DNA of 64,000 nt from Notolepis coatsorum. Its lineage: Eukaryota; Chordata; Actinopteri; Aulopiformes; Paralepididae. Where the stretch lies: positions 128,205,725 to 128,269,724 of the forward strand of contig OZ020592.1 in the NCBI GenBank assembly GCA_963971535.1, read 5' to 3'. The notes under the pieces are model-generated. The model made no database searches. It was not told where the DNA came from and saw only the letters and a list, made by a program, of their open reading frames with translations. The position numbers were made by a program, and so were the translations under genes. Positions 34,223 through 44,409 of the stretch are shown piece after piece (within the stretch, counting starts at the first letter, position 1; the number at the start of each line of letters is the position of its first letter).

Positions 34223-37200
34223 GTACCCCCCCCTCCACGGGAGCCACCCGGCGACCAGGCCGACCCGGCTCGCCCGGATGGGCACGATGGAAGTCCGTGA
34301 TCAGGCCGGGATCCACGATGAGCTGTCGGGAGACCCAGCTCCGTTCCTCTGGGCCGTAACCCTCCCAGTCCACCAGGTACTGGAACCCCCGACCCCTCCG
34401 TCGAACGCCCATCAACCGGCGGACCTGCCACTGGGGGTGACCGTCCACCATCTCGGGAGGTGGAGGATCAGGAGCTGGAGGCATCAGGGGACTGAGGGAG
34501 ACAGGCTTAACCCGGGACACATGGAAAACGGGGTGAATGTGCATGGACGCAGGAAGTCTTAGACGTAGAGCCGCCGGACTGAGTACCTTCAGAACCTCGA
34601 AAGGTCCGACGAACCGGGGGTTAAGTTTCTTGGCCGAGGACCGAAGCGGGAGGTCCCTCGCGGAAAGCCACACCCTCTGCCCAGGGTGGTACGTCGGCGC
34701 AGGAACCCGGCGCCGGTCAGCCCCACGACAGGCGCGCTCAGATGTCCGGAGCAGCGCGGTCCTGGTGATCTCCCAGACCCGTCGGCAGCGGTCGAGGTGG
34801 TCCTGCACGGAGGGAACTGCCACCTCCGTCTCCTGTGCGGGGAAAAGAGGGGGTTGGTAGCCCAGGGACACCTCAAAAGGTGAGAGGCCGGTGGCGGAAC
34901 TGACCATGGAGTAGATGGAGTACTCGACCCAGGGAAGGAAACGGCTCCAAGAAGCTGGTCTCTTGGCTGCCACACACCGAAGAGCAGACTCCACGCTCTG
35001 GTTCATCCTCTCCGTTTGTCCGTTAGTCTGGGGATGATAACCAGAGGAAAGACTGACCGTCGCCCCCAATCCCTTGCAAAAAGCCTGCCATACCTGGGAG
35101 GTGAACTGGGGCCCCCGGTCCGAGACGATGTCCTGGGGAAAACCATGAAGGCGGAACACGTGGTGAGTAAGGAGGTCCGCCGTCTCGGCCGCTGAGGGAA
35201 GCTTGGAAAGGGCCACGAGGTGAACCCCCTTGCTGAACCGATCCACCACGGTCAGAAGGCAAGTGTTCCCCTGGGAGGAGGGAAGACCTGTGACGAAGTC
35301 CAGCGCCACATGTGACCAAGGACGGCTCGGAACGGGAAGTGGCTGTAACAGCCCGGAGGGTGCCTGGTGGGAGGCCTTGCTGCGGGCGCAGACCGCGCAG
35401 GCCAATACGAACTCCTTGACGTCGTTCCTCATGGTGGGCCACCAGAATCGACGAGCCAGGAAGGAGAACGTGCGATGAACGCCCGGGTGGCAGGCGAACC
35501 GGCTGGTATGGCCCCACTGCAGGACCCGGGACCGGACAGAGTCGGGGACGAAGAGACGATGAATCGGTACGTTGCTTGGAGCGCGATGGAAGCGTAGGGC
35601 ACGCCTTACCACCCCCTCGATGCCCAAGGTGACGGCTCCTACCACCCTGGCCTCCGGGAGGATGGGAGTCGGGTCCTCAGTGGGTGGAGCCCCCTTGGAG
35701 TGTAACCGGGACAGGGAGTCGGCCATCGTGTTGCGGGAACCAGGACGAAAAGTCAGCGAGAAGTCGAACCGACTGAGGAAGCTGGCCCATCTCGCCTGCC
35801 GACCGTTGAGGCGCTTGGAAGCGCGGATGTACGTCAGGTTCTTGTGGTCCGTCCAGATGGTAAATGGCTCCTCGGCCCCCTCAAGCCAATGACGCCACTC
35901 CTCCAAAGCAGCCACGACCGCCAGCAGCTCCCGATTGCCGATGTCGTAGTTCCTCTCGGCAGGGAGGAACCGACGCGAGTAGAAGGCGCACGGATGTACC
36001 TTCTGGTCAGTTGCCGAACGCTGGGATAAGACAGCCCCCAGTCCAGTATCCGAGGCGTCCAACTCAACGATGAACTGTCTCTTGGGGTCAGGGTGGAGCA
36101 AGATCGGGGCGGAAGTGAACCTCTTCTTGAGGGAGCGGAACGCAGCACACGCCGCTGGGGACCAGTCGAACGGCAGGGCGGGAGAGGTCAGTCTGGTAAG
36201 TGGTTCCGCCACTTGACTGTAATTCCGGATGAACCTTCGGTAGAAGTTGGCGAACCCGAGGAAACTCTGTAACTCCTTCCGAGAGGTGGGTTCAGGCCAT
36301 TCCTCCACTGCTTGGATCTTGCGAGGATCCGCTCGGGTCAAGCCCTTCTCCACGATGAAGCCCAGGTAGTCGACGGAGTCGGTGTGGAAACGGCACTTCT
36401 CCGCCTTGACGAAGAGCCGATTGTGGAGGAGGCGCTCCAGCACACGGCGGACATGCTGGATGTGCTCCTCGAGGGTCTTGGAGAAGATGAGGATGTCGTC
36501 CAGGTACACCACCACAAACTCCTCCAGCATGTCACGAAGGACGTCGTTCATGAGCGCCTGGAATACCGCCGGGGCATTGGTGAGGCCGAACGGCATCACC
36601 AGGTACTCGTAGTGGCCCCTGGGGGTCTTGAAGGCGGTCTTCCATTCATCGGCCTCACGGATACGGACTAGATGGTAGGCACTCCGGAGGTCCAGCTTGG
36701 TAAAGACGGTAGCCTGGGTGAGAGGCTCGAAGGTGGAGTTCATGAGAGGAAGAGGGTACTTGTTCTTGATGGTGATCTCGTTGAGCTGGCGATAGTCGAT
36801 GCAGGGTCGAAGGTCCCCGTCCTTCTTCCCAACAAAGAAGAAACCGGCCGCCACCGGGGAGGAGGAAGGCCGAATGAGTCCTGCTTCCAAGGACTCAGAG
36901 ATGTATTGATCCATCGCCGCCTTCTCCGGAACGGTCAGACTGTAGAGGCGGCTGCCGGGAAGGGGAGCCCCTTGGCGGAGGTCGATGGCACAGTCGTAAG
37001 GACGGTGGGGTGGAAGGGCCTGAGCCCTGGACTTACTGAAAACCTCCATGAGGTCATGGTACTGGGGGGGTATGGTCGAAAAGTCTGGAGGCGGCTCACC
37101 AACGGACCTCCGGGGCCGGGGACAGGACGCCGCCTGTAGACACTGGGCGTGACAGGAGGAGCTCCAGCCCTTGATGGTACCGGAGGACCAGGCGATGTGG

Positions 37201-37553
37201 GGCTCGTGCAGCGCGAGCCAGGGCCGACCCAGGACTACCGGGACAAGAGGGGATCTGGTGATAAGGAACTGGATTCTCTCAACGTGGTTTCCAGCGATGG
37301 TCAGCATGACAGGGCAGGTGCGTTGAGAGATGTCGGCCAGGCGGTGTTGGTCCAATGCGAATATCTCCAAAGGCCTCACTAGGTCCTCAAGTGGAATGTT
37401 GGCCCGGGTAGCAAACTCGAAGTCGAGGAAACTCTCGTCTGCCCCCGAGTCAATGAGTGCCTCCACCGTGGCCCGTTGGTCCGCCCAGGCCAGGGTGACG
37501 CTCATCAGATGGCCAGGTGGTGCACGGCTCTGGGAATGAGAAAAACGGCTCAC
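34218..37553 (-). CDS. pol: gypsy Pol polyprotein (PR-RT-RH-IN-chromodomain)
   Basis: The polyprotein copies element RNA to DNA and inserts it. From the first GTG at 37553 it is 1,111 codons. Protease active site: DSGA (D35). RT: motif A LDLRSAYH (D288) and YLDD (350-353). RNase H acids: D499, E542, D569. Integrase zinc finger: H689, H693, C719, C722. Integrase catalytic triad: D752, D812, E848 with exact D-35-E spacing. Chromodomain: about 1041-1092 ([15 protein letters not shown]). Pol lies in the -1 frame of gag and overlaps its end, so a -1 frameshift is likely. I saw no canonical slippery heptamer. GTG is only the first start-like codon. The stop TGA is formed by LTR bases 3-5. Confidence 0.96.
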   Translation of the reverse strand: MSRFSHSQSRAPPGHLMSVTLAWADQRATVEALIDSGADESFLDFEFATRANIPLEDLVRPLEIFALDQHRLADISQRTCPVMLTIAGNHVERIQFLITRSPLVPVVLGRPWLALHEPHIAWSSGTIKGWSSSCHAQCLQAASCPRPRRSVGEPPPDFSTIPPQYHDLMEVFSKSRAQALPPHRPYDCAIDLRQGAPLPGSRLYSLTVPEKAAMDQYISESLEAGLIRPSSSPVAAGFFFVGKKDGDLRPCIDYRQLNEITIKNKYPLPLMNSTFEPLTQATVFTKLDLRSAYHLVRIREADEWKTAFKTPRGHYEYLVMPFGLTNAPAVFQALMNDVLRDMLEEFVVVYLDDILIFSKTLEEHIQHVRRVLERLLHNRLFVKAEKCRFHTDSVDYLGFIVEKGLTRADPRKIQAVEEWPEPTSRKELQSFLGFANFYRRFIRNYSQVAEPLTRLTSPALPFDWSPAACAAFRSLKKRFTSAPILLHPDPKRQFIVELDASDTGLGAVLSQRSATDQKVHPCAFYSRRFLPAERNYDIGNRELLAVVAALEEWRHWLEGAEEPFTIWTDHKNLTYIRASKRLNGRQARWASFLSRFDFSLTFRPGSRNTMADSLSRLHSKGAPPTEDPTPILPEARVVGAVTLGIEGVVRRALRFHRAPSNVPIHRLFVPDSVRSRVLQWGHTSRFACHPGVHRTFSFLARRFWWPTMRNDVKEFVLACAVCARSKASHQAPSGLLQPLPVPSRPWSHVALDFVTGLPSSQGNTCLLTVVDRFSKGVHLVALSKLPSAAETADLLTHHVFRLHGFPQDIVSDRGPQFTSQVWQAFCKGLGATVSLSSGYHPQTNGQTERMNQSVESALRCVAAKRPASWSRFLPWVEYSIYSMVSSATGLSPFEVSLGYQPPLFPAQETEVAVPSVQDHLDRCRRVWEITRTALLRTSERACRGADRRRVPAPTYHPGQRVWLSARDLPLRSSAKKLNPRFVGPFEVLKVLSPAALRLRLPASMHIHPVFHVSRVKPVSLSPLMPPAPDPPPPEMVDGHPQWQVRRLMGVRRRGRGFQYLVDWEGYGPEERSWVSRQLIVDPGLITDFHRAHPGEPGRPGRRVAPVEGGVL
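34223..34238 (-). promoter_or_regulatory. Polypurine tract
   Basis: The minus strand reads GTGGAGGGGGGGGGTAC immediately before the 3' LTR start TGTGAGG. A G-rich tract at this place primes plus-strand DNA synthesis. The equivalent tract is conserved at 1795-1810. Confidence 0.85.
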
Positions 37554-38650
37554 CAGGATCTCCCGGGGTCTCGGCGAGCCTGGTCTTTTGGCCGGGTGGG
37601 GCAGTTGGCGATTCGGTGTCCCTCCCGACCGCAGTAGAAGCAGAGACCGGACCTGAACCTCGCCTCACGTTCAGCTTGGCTCAGATGAGAGCGTCCCAGC
37701 TGCATGGGTTCCTCCTCGGGAACCGAACAGGAGGGGAAGCTACCACCAGTCGTGTTGGGGGCAGGGCGACCAGCAGTAACGTCACGAGTACGGGGGGTCC
37801 GGAGTCCCTCAGGAGGTCCCTGTCGGGCTCTCTCACGTCTTCTCTCCTGGAGGCGTCCGTCGATGCGAATGGCGAGGCTGAACAGGTCCTCGAGGGAATC
37901 AGGTTCCTCCCGGGTCGCGAGCTGGTCCCTGACTGCGTCACTGAGCCCCCTCACGAAGGTAAGATGAAGTGCTTGGTCGTTCCAACCGCTCTCCACCGCC
38001 GCCAGTCTGAACTCCAGCACGTAGTCGGTAACCCCGCCGCTGCCCTGCCGGAAGGTACCCAACCGGGCTCCAGGGTCCAGACCACGGGCTGGGTGGTGGA
38101 ACACCCTGCGGAGCTCAGCCACGAAGTCTGGATAGGAGAAACAGAAGTCTGCCTCCATTGCCCAGGAGGAAGTGACCCACTGGGCTGCCCGGCCTGAGAG
38201 CAAGTTAGTCATATAGGCCACTTGGGCTCCTCTTGAAGTGAAACGACTGGGTTGATGACGAAAAACCAACTCACATTGCATGATGAATGTGGCACAATCC
38301 TCGGGGTTGCCGTCGAACAGCCGTGGTTCGGAGAGACGGGGTTCCCGAGGTGTGGGATCGGGAAGCGCGGGGCCTGCCAGGGCTGCGGGGGATGCTCCTG
38401 CCAATGTTCCTGAAGGAAGTGGGGATACAAGCAAGGCGTTAACGGTGTCGTTCAGCGTGTGTAGATGGAGGAGAATACTTGATTGTTGTCCGGCCAGAGC
38501 GGCCAGGGACCCTTGAATAGGCTGGACCTGCTCCCTGAGTTCCTGTACAGCAGCCGCAGCCCTCTCTAGTTGGTGACTGTGATCCTTGGTTAACTCGATC
38601 TGGCCAGCTAGTGCTGTTCTGACTCTCTCTGTGTCGGCTGGGGTCGTCAT
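37550..38650 (-). CDS. gag: gypsy Gag
   Basis: The 366-residue structural protein starts at an ATG 17 bp inside the 5' LTR. The N-terminal part (about 10-60) is rich in heptad-like Leu/Ala/Gln and probably forms a coiled coil. The middle (about 115-280) is a retrotransposon Gag capsid domain ([28 protein letters not shown]). A single zinc knuckle CX2CX4HX4C lies at C337, C340, H345, C350 ([14 protein letters not shown]). The stop TGA overlaps the start of the open pol frame. Related gag genes gave rise to mammalian PEG10-type genes. Product is expected in cytoplasmic particles. Confidence 0.95.
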   Translation of the reverse strand: MTTPADTERVRTALAGQIELTKDHSHQLERAAAAVQELREQVQPIQGSLAALAGQQSSILLHLHTLNDTVNALLVSPLPSGTLAGASPAALAGPALPDPTPREPRLSEPRLFDGNPEDCATFIMQCELVFRHQPSRFTSRGAQVAYMTNLLSGRAAQWVTSSWAMEADFCFSYPDFVAELRRVFHHPARGLDPGARLGTFRQGSGGVTDYVLEFRLAAVESGWNDQALHLTFVRGLSDAVRDQLATREEPDSLEDLFSLAIRIDGRLQERRRERARQGPPEGLRTPRTRDVTAGRPAPNTTGGSFPSCSVPEEEPMQLGRSHLSQAEREARFRSGLCFYCGREGHRIANCPTRPKDQARRDPGRSW

Positions 38651-38654
38651 ATTG

Positions 38655-38664
38655 GTTGGATCGT
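38655..38664 (-). promoter_or_regulatory. Primer-binding site, self-priming type
   Basis: Two bases inside the 5' LTR the minus strand has ACGATCCAAC. Its exact complement GTTGGATCGT occurs in the LTR at 39421-39412, where transcription is predicted to start. This is the arrangement known for the Tf1/sushi group, in which the RNA 5' end folds back and primes reverse transcription without a tRNA. Confidence 0.8.
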
Positions 38665-38666
38665 AA

Positions 38667-39645
38667 TGTTATGGTTTGACACCGACCCCAAACGCAAACG
38701 GCACAGAGAGAGTAGTTTCAGAGTTAGCCAAAATCTAGGGCTTGTTTATTTTACAGAGTAACAGAAAGAACTTGGTTGAGAACAGAAAACAAACTGGGAA
38801 ACAAGCATGTGAGGAATGTTGCTGCTCTGCAGCTTCTCCCGGGGGGGTTACGTTTGAGGAATCTGTCCGTGACGTCAGAGCCGCTCTGCAGAATCCTCCC
38901 GGCAGTACTCCGAGGTGGTAGCGGAACAGGGAGAGAGAGAGAGCGGGTTAGCTCAGTGAACAGTTGGGAACTGACAGGTGACAGGTGAAGTGACTTGTCC
39001 CAAACAGATAATCCAAGTGACAGAATCTTCGGTGTGAAACACACAGTGAGCAATGTCCAAACAATAAATCCAAGTGACAGAATCTTCGGTGTGAGACACA
39101 CAGTGAGCAATGTCCAAACAATAATGAATCCAAGTGAATATCCAAAACAGGCAAAAAGGGTGAGAGACAGTCTGAACGAAAAACAGGATCTCTTCAGTGC
39201 ATTACACACACGAAAAATGATAGAGTCAAAAGACTGTCTTGCAAAAAACTCACCAGAGCGCTGTGCGTGAAGCGAGCAGATCAAACAGGGCGAGCGCTTC
39301 GTAACGGGGAACGGGTTGTCCAAACGGAATACTCCTCGAGAGTCCTGGGAGGCAAAGCACAGGGAAAAAGCAGGCGACGGAAGGAACGGCAAATGCAGAG
39401 AATATATCAGAACGATCCAACAACACTAAATGGGAAATCAGGGTATATAAAGCAAAAGGGATGCTTAATGACAAGCTGTGACAGCTGCGGGATGAGATTG
39501 ACCATTGCTCCAGAAGCGTGTGGTTGGGGGAGCACCAATCAAACGGCATCTACAGGAAGAAGCGTGTGGAGAGGAGAATGCAATTAATTAACCGAAAATC
39601 TTAAAGGAACAGAGCGAGTGGGTGAGCAGCGGGCAAAACCTCACA
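38667..39645 (-). repeat. 5' LTR of the intact gypsy element
   Basis: At 979 bp it carries promoter and R region for the full-length transcript. By eye it differs from the 3' LTR at two bases (around 38766 and 39475) and by the 11-bp segment at about 39502-39512. Confidence 0.96.
39412..39451 (-). promoter_or_regulatory. LTR TATA box and predicted transcription start
   Basis: The minus strand has TTTATATA starting at 39451. The 10-mer GTTGGATCGT starts at 39421, 30 bp downstream, a normal TATA-to-start distance. That 10-mer is the exact complement of the primer-binding site, which independently supports this start. Confidence 0.75.
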
Positions 39646-42060
39646 GTAGCAGACAGACTGTACTGTTCTCCACTGTAGCAGACAGACTGTACTGTACTGT
39701 ACTGTATCATACAGACTGTACTGTACTGTAGCATACAGACTGTACTGTACTGTAGCATACAGACTATACTGTACTGTAGCAGACAGACTGTAATATACTC
39801 CACTGTAGCAGACAGACTGTTCTCCACTGTAGCAGACTGTACTGTACTGTATCATACAGACTGTAATGTACTGTAGCATGCAGACTGTACTGTTCTCCAC
39901 TGTAGCAGACATACTGTACTGTTCTCCACTGTAGCAGACAGACTGTACTGTTCTCCACTGTAGCAGACATACTGTACTGTTCTCCACTGTAGCAGACAGA
40001 CTGTACTGTTCTCCACTGTAGCAGACAGACTGTACTGTACTCCATTGTAGCAGACAGACTGTACTGTACTCCACTGTAGCAGACAGACTGTTCTCCACTG
40101 TAGCAGACAGACTGTACTGTACTCCACTGTAGCAGACAGACTGTACTGTTCTCCACTGTAGCAGACATACTGTACTGTTCTCCACTGTAGCATACAGACT
40201 GTACTGTACTCCACTGTAGCAGACAGACTGTACTGTTCTCCACTGTAGCAGACAGACTGTACTGTTCTCCACTGTAGCAGACAGACTGTACTGTACTCCA
40301 TTGTAGCAGACAGACTGTACTGTACTCCACTGTAGCAGACAGACTGTACTGTACTCCATTGTAGCAGACAGACTGTACTGTTCTCCACTGTAGCAGACAG
40401 ACTGTACTATTCTCCACTGTAGCAGACAGACTGTACTGTTCTCCACTGTAGCAGACAGACTGTTCTCCACTGTAGCAGACATACTGTACTCCACTGTAGC
40501 AGACAGACTGTACTGTTCTCCACTGTAGCAGACATACTGTACTGTTCTCCACTGTAGCAGACAGACTGTACTGTTCTCCACTGTAGCAGACAGACTGTAC
40601 TGTACGCCACTGTAGCAGACAGACAGACTGTTCTCCACTGTAGCAGACATACTGTACTGTTCCCCACTGTAGCAGACATACTGTACTGTACTCCACTGTA
40701 GCAGACAGACTGTACTGTACTACACTGTAGCAGACAGACTGTACTGTACTACACTGTAGCAGACAGACTGTTCTCCACTGTAGCAGACAGACTGTACTGT
40801 ACTCCACTGTAGCAGACAGACTGTACTGTTCTCCACTGTAGCAGACAGACTGTACTGTTCTCCACTGTAGCAGACAGACTGTACTGTACTCCACTGTAGC
40901 AGACAGACTGTACTCCACTGTAGTAGACAGACTGTTCTCCACTGTAGCAGACAGACTGTTCTCCACTGTAGCAGACAGACTGTTCTCCACTGTAGCAGAC
41001 AGACTGTACTGTTCTCCACTGTAGCAGACAGACTGTTCTCCACTGTAGCAGACAGACTGTACTGTTCTCCACTGTAGCAGACAGACTGTTCTCCACTGTA
41101 GCAGACAGACTGTACTGTTCTCCACTGTAGCAGACTGTACTGTTCTCCACTGTAGTAGACAGACTGTTCTTCACTGTAGCAGACAGACTGTTCTCCACTG
41201 TAGCAGACAGACTGTACTGTTCTCCACTGTAGCAGACTGTACTGTTCTCCACTGTAGCAGACAGACTGTTCTCCACTGTAGCAGACAGACTGTACTGTTC
41301 TCCACTGTAGCAGACAGACTGTACTGTTCTCCACTGTAGCAGACAGACTGTTCTCCACTGTAGCAGACTGTACTGTTCTCCACTGTAGTAGACAGACTGT
41401 TCTTCACTGTAGCAGACAGACTGTTCTCCACTGTAGCAGACAGACTGTACTGTTCTCCACTGTAGCAGACTGTACTGTTCTCCACTGTAGCAGACAGACT
41501 GTTCTCCACTGTAGCAGACAGACTGTACTGTTCTCCACTGTAGCAGACAGACTGTACTGTTCTCCACTGTAGCAGACAGACTGTTCTCCACTGTAGCAGA
41601 CAGACTGTTCTCCACTGTAGCAGACTGTACTGTTCTCCACTGTAGCAGACATACTGTTCTCCACTGTAGCAGACAGACTGTACTGTACTGTAGCAGACAG
41701 ACTGTACTGTTCTCCAATGTAGCAGACAGACTGTACTGTACTGTAGCATACAGACTGTACTGTTCTCCAATGTAGCAGACAGACTGTTCTCCACTGTAGC
41801 ATACAGACTGTACTGTTCTCCACTGTAGCAGACAGACTGTACTGTTCTCCACTGTAGCAGACAGACTGTACTGTACTGTAGCAGACAGACTGTACTGTTC
41901 TCCACTGTAGCAGACAGACTGTTCTCCACTGTAGCAGACAGACTGTACTGTTCTCCACTGTAGCAGACAGACTGTTCTCCACTGTAGCAGACAGACTGTA
42001 CTGTTCTCCACTGTAGCAGACTGTACTGTTCTCCACTGTAGCAGACAGACTGTACTGTAG
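39646..42060. repeat. 24/29-bp minisatellite, block C
   Basis: It begins with the right copy of the target duplication GTAGC. The variant patch near 39690-39900 (short TACTGTACTGTA units) echoes that of block B. The last ~400 bp before the LINE match the end of block A. Confidence 0.97.
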
Positions 42061-44409
42061 TCAAGTCAAGTCAAGTCAGTTTTATTTGTATAGCACATTT
42101 CCAGGCAGCGGCAGCTGACACCAAAGTGCTTCACAAGCAAGTTGATAAAAACAAAATAGTGTGAGGCAAGGTATAAGATTAAAAGAAAGAAAGAAAAAAA
42201 ACATAGCAAAGCAATGAAAGCAACAAAAACAAAACAATATGGTGCAAGATATAGGATTAAAAACATAATAAAGCAATGAAAGTAATAAAAACTGGTAGGA
42301 CACAGTAAAACAAAGAGGATAGAAGGGCCAGGGGTCTAGTGGTGGTTAAGTAGGGGGGAAGGCCAAGGAGAACAGGTAGGTTTTCAAGAGTGATTTAAAA
42401 GCCTGTACGGTCTGGGCAGTCCGTACGCTGAGGGGGAGGCTGTTCCACAGTCTAGGCGCTGCGGTGGAGAAAGCTCTGTCTCCCCTAGTCTTGAGCCTGG
42501 TTCTGGGTACCACCAATAGCATCTGTTCAGCTGATCTGAGGGATCGGTGGGGGGTGTGGCTGTGCAGGAGCTCGGACAGATAGGAGGGAGCCGTGCCATT
42601 TAATGATTTAAAAACATTTAGTGCTAATTTAAAATCGATCCTGAAGCTAACAGGCAGCCAGTGGAGCGAGGCCAAAACTGGGCTGATGTGTTCGTGTTTT
42701 CTTGTTTTGGTGAGGAGGCGCGCGGCTGCGTTCTGCACCAGTTGTAGGCGGCGGAGGAGGGACTTGTCGATGCCCGTGTACAGAGCATTGCAGTAGTCGA
42801 GGCGGGTGGTGACAAAGGCATGTATCACCGTCTCTAGGTTACTTTGAGAGAGGTATGCCTTTGTCTTCGCCAGGAGTCTAAAGTGGTAAAAGCTGTTTTT
42901 AACTACGGCGCTGACCTGTCTATCGAATTTAAAATTGCTGTCGAAGATGACCCCGAGGTTCCTGACAGAGGTGGAGAGGTTTGGGCCCAGGGGACCAAGT
43001 GCGTCAATGAGGGGGGGGCGGGGGGGCACTATTAAAAACAATGACCTCGGTTTTCCCTTCGTTCAATGTCAGGGAGTTTTCGGACATCCAGCACTTGATT
43101 TCTGCCAGGCAGTCAAGCAGTGGTTCTATTGACATCTTCCCTTGGGTGGGCTTTAAGGGGAGGTAAACCTGCACGTCATCGGCGAAGCAGTGGAATGAGA
43201 TATTGTGTTTTGCCAAGATCTGGCCTAGGGGGAGTATGTATAGGAGGAAGAGAGTGGGACCCAATATCGAGCCTTGGGGCACCCCGCAGGTGAGGGGGGC
43301 CACAGAGGAGGTGAGATCACCGAGTTGGACAGAGAAGGTCCTATTACTCAGGTAGGACCGGAACCAGTCTAAGACGGGGCCCCTAAGGCCTACGTAATGC
43401 TCGAGGCGAGCTATAAGGATGTGGTGGTCTATCGTGTCAAAGGCGGCTGAGAGGTCAAGGAGTAATAGTAGGGATGAATTTCCTGCATCAGCAGCTGTAA
43501 TCAGGTCGTTTAAGACACGGAGGAGAGCCGTTTCAGTGCTGTGTCTTGGTTTAAAGCCAGATTGGAATTTGTCATGGATGTTGTTGTGTTCAAGGAATGA
43601 TTGTAGCTGTATGTAGACTATGCGCTCCAGGATTTTTGATAAAAATGGTAGTTGTGAGATGGGTCTAAAATTGGCGAAGACAGAGGGATGGAGGTTGGGC
43701 TTCTTTATCCGGGGCTGGACCACAGCGTGTTTGAAGGCAGCCGGGACACATCCAGTGCTGAGGCAAGCGTTTAGTAGTGGTAGTAATGTGAGGAGGACAG
43801 GGTCAGGTACTTCCTTTAGAATGCGTGAGGGGAGTGCGTCTGAGGGGCAATTTGTTGGTCGCAGGTGTTTAATGGCATCGGAAAGGGAGGAGAGGGAGAC
43901 CGGGGCAAACTGGTAAAAAACAGCAGCAAGTGGGTGGGGGGGGGGGGGAGGGGGGGTAGGGGGGACAAGGGGGGCAAGGGGGAGAGAGATCTAAGGGCAG
44001 AGACTTTGCTGATGAAGAAGTGTTGGAAGCCTTCGCATAGAGCTAATGAAGGTACGACAGAGGGGGTGGCACAGGGGTTGGTGAGGGAGTTTAGGACTTT
44101 GAACAGGGCCTGGGGTTTGTTTGAATTTGCTATGACTAAGTTGGAAATGTAAGCTGTTTTTGCAGTTTTGACAGCCGTTTGGTAGATGGACAGAGCGCTG
44201 TGTAGGATTTGGAGGGATACATGCAACCTGTCCTTCCTCCACTTCCTCTCGGCACGTCTACATGCACATCTGAGAGTACGCGTGGATTCATTTAGCCAGG
44301 GTGTGGGGAGGGGTTTTATGCGTTTAGTTTTAAAAGGTGCTACAGTATTTAAAATATCGGTGCATGACTCATTGAACATGGAGAGATAGTCATCGATATT
44401 TGCAGACAT
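42061..44409 (-). mobile_element. L2-clade LINE copy 2, inside the minisatellite
   Basis: Near-identical to 28540-30890, offset by 13,519-13,521 bp, with the same (TGACT)n tail length, truncation point and flanking minisatellite. It is therefore a duplicate of one insertion. Confidence 0.93.
42346..44409 (-). pseudogene. L2 reverse transcriptase, copy 2
   Basis: Same domain order as copy 1. Here the frame is broken by a G-run of different length near 43938-43952 and changes frame again near 43010-43025. The segment 43723-43004 holds motif A to the active site FHCFADDVQVYL. The C-terminal 231 codons (43041-42346) form one open frame. Substitutions relative to copy 1 are few (for example LLHSHTPHRS against LLHRHTPHRS). 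Confidence 0.9.

Larger units (their letters stand above)
33255..39645 (-). mobile_element. Intact sushi-type gypsy chromovirus
   Basis: The element is 6,391 bp long with LTRs of 968 and 979 bp, gag, pol with C-terminal chromodomain, self-priming-type primer-binding site and polypurine tract. The target duplication GTAGC (33250-33254 and 39646-39650) is perfect, and removing the element restores the minisatellite unit. The LTRs differ, by eye, only by two substitutions and one 11-bp indel. Sushi-like elements are the known source of mammalian domesticated genes such as PEG10 and RTL1. Everything seen is compatible with recent activity. Confidence 0.96.

Noticed and set aside
37553..37670. A canonical slippery heptamer for gag-pol frameshifting
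   Set aside because: I searched the overlap for an X-XXY-YYZ pattern in the gag frame and found none. The mechanism remains open.
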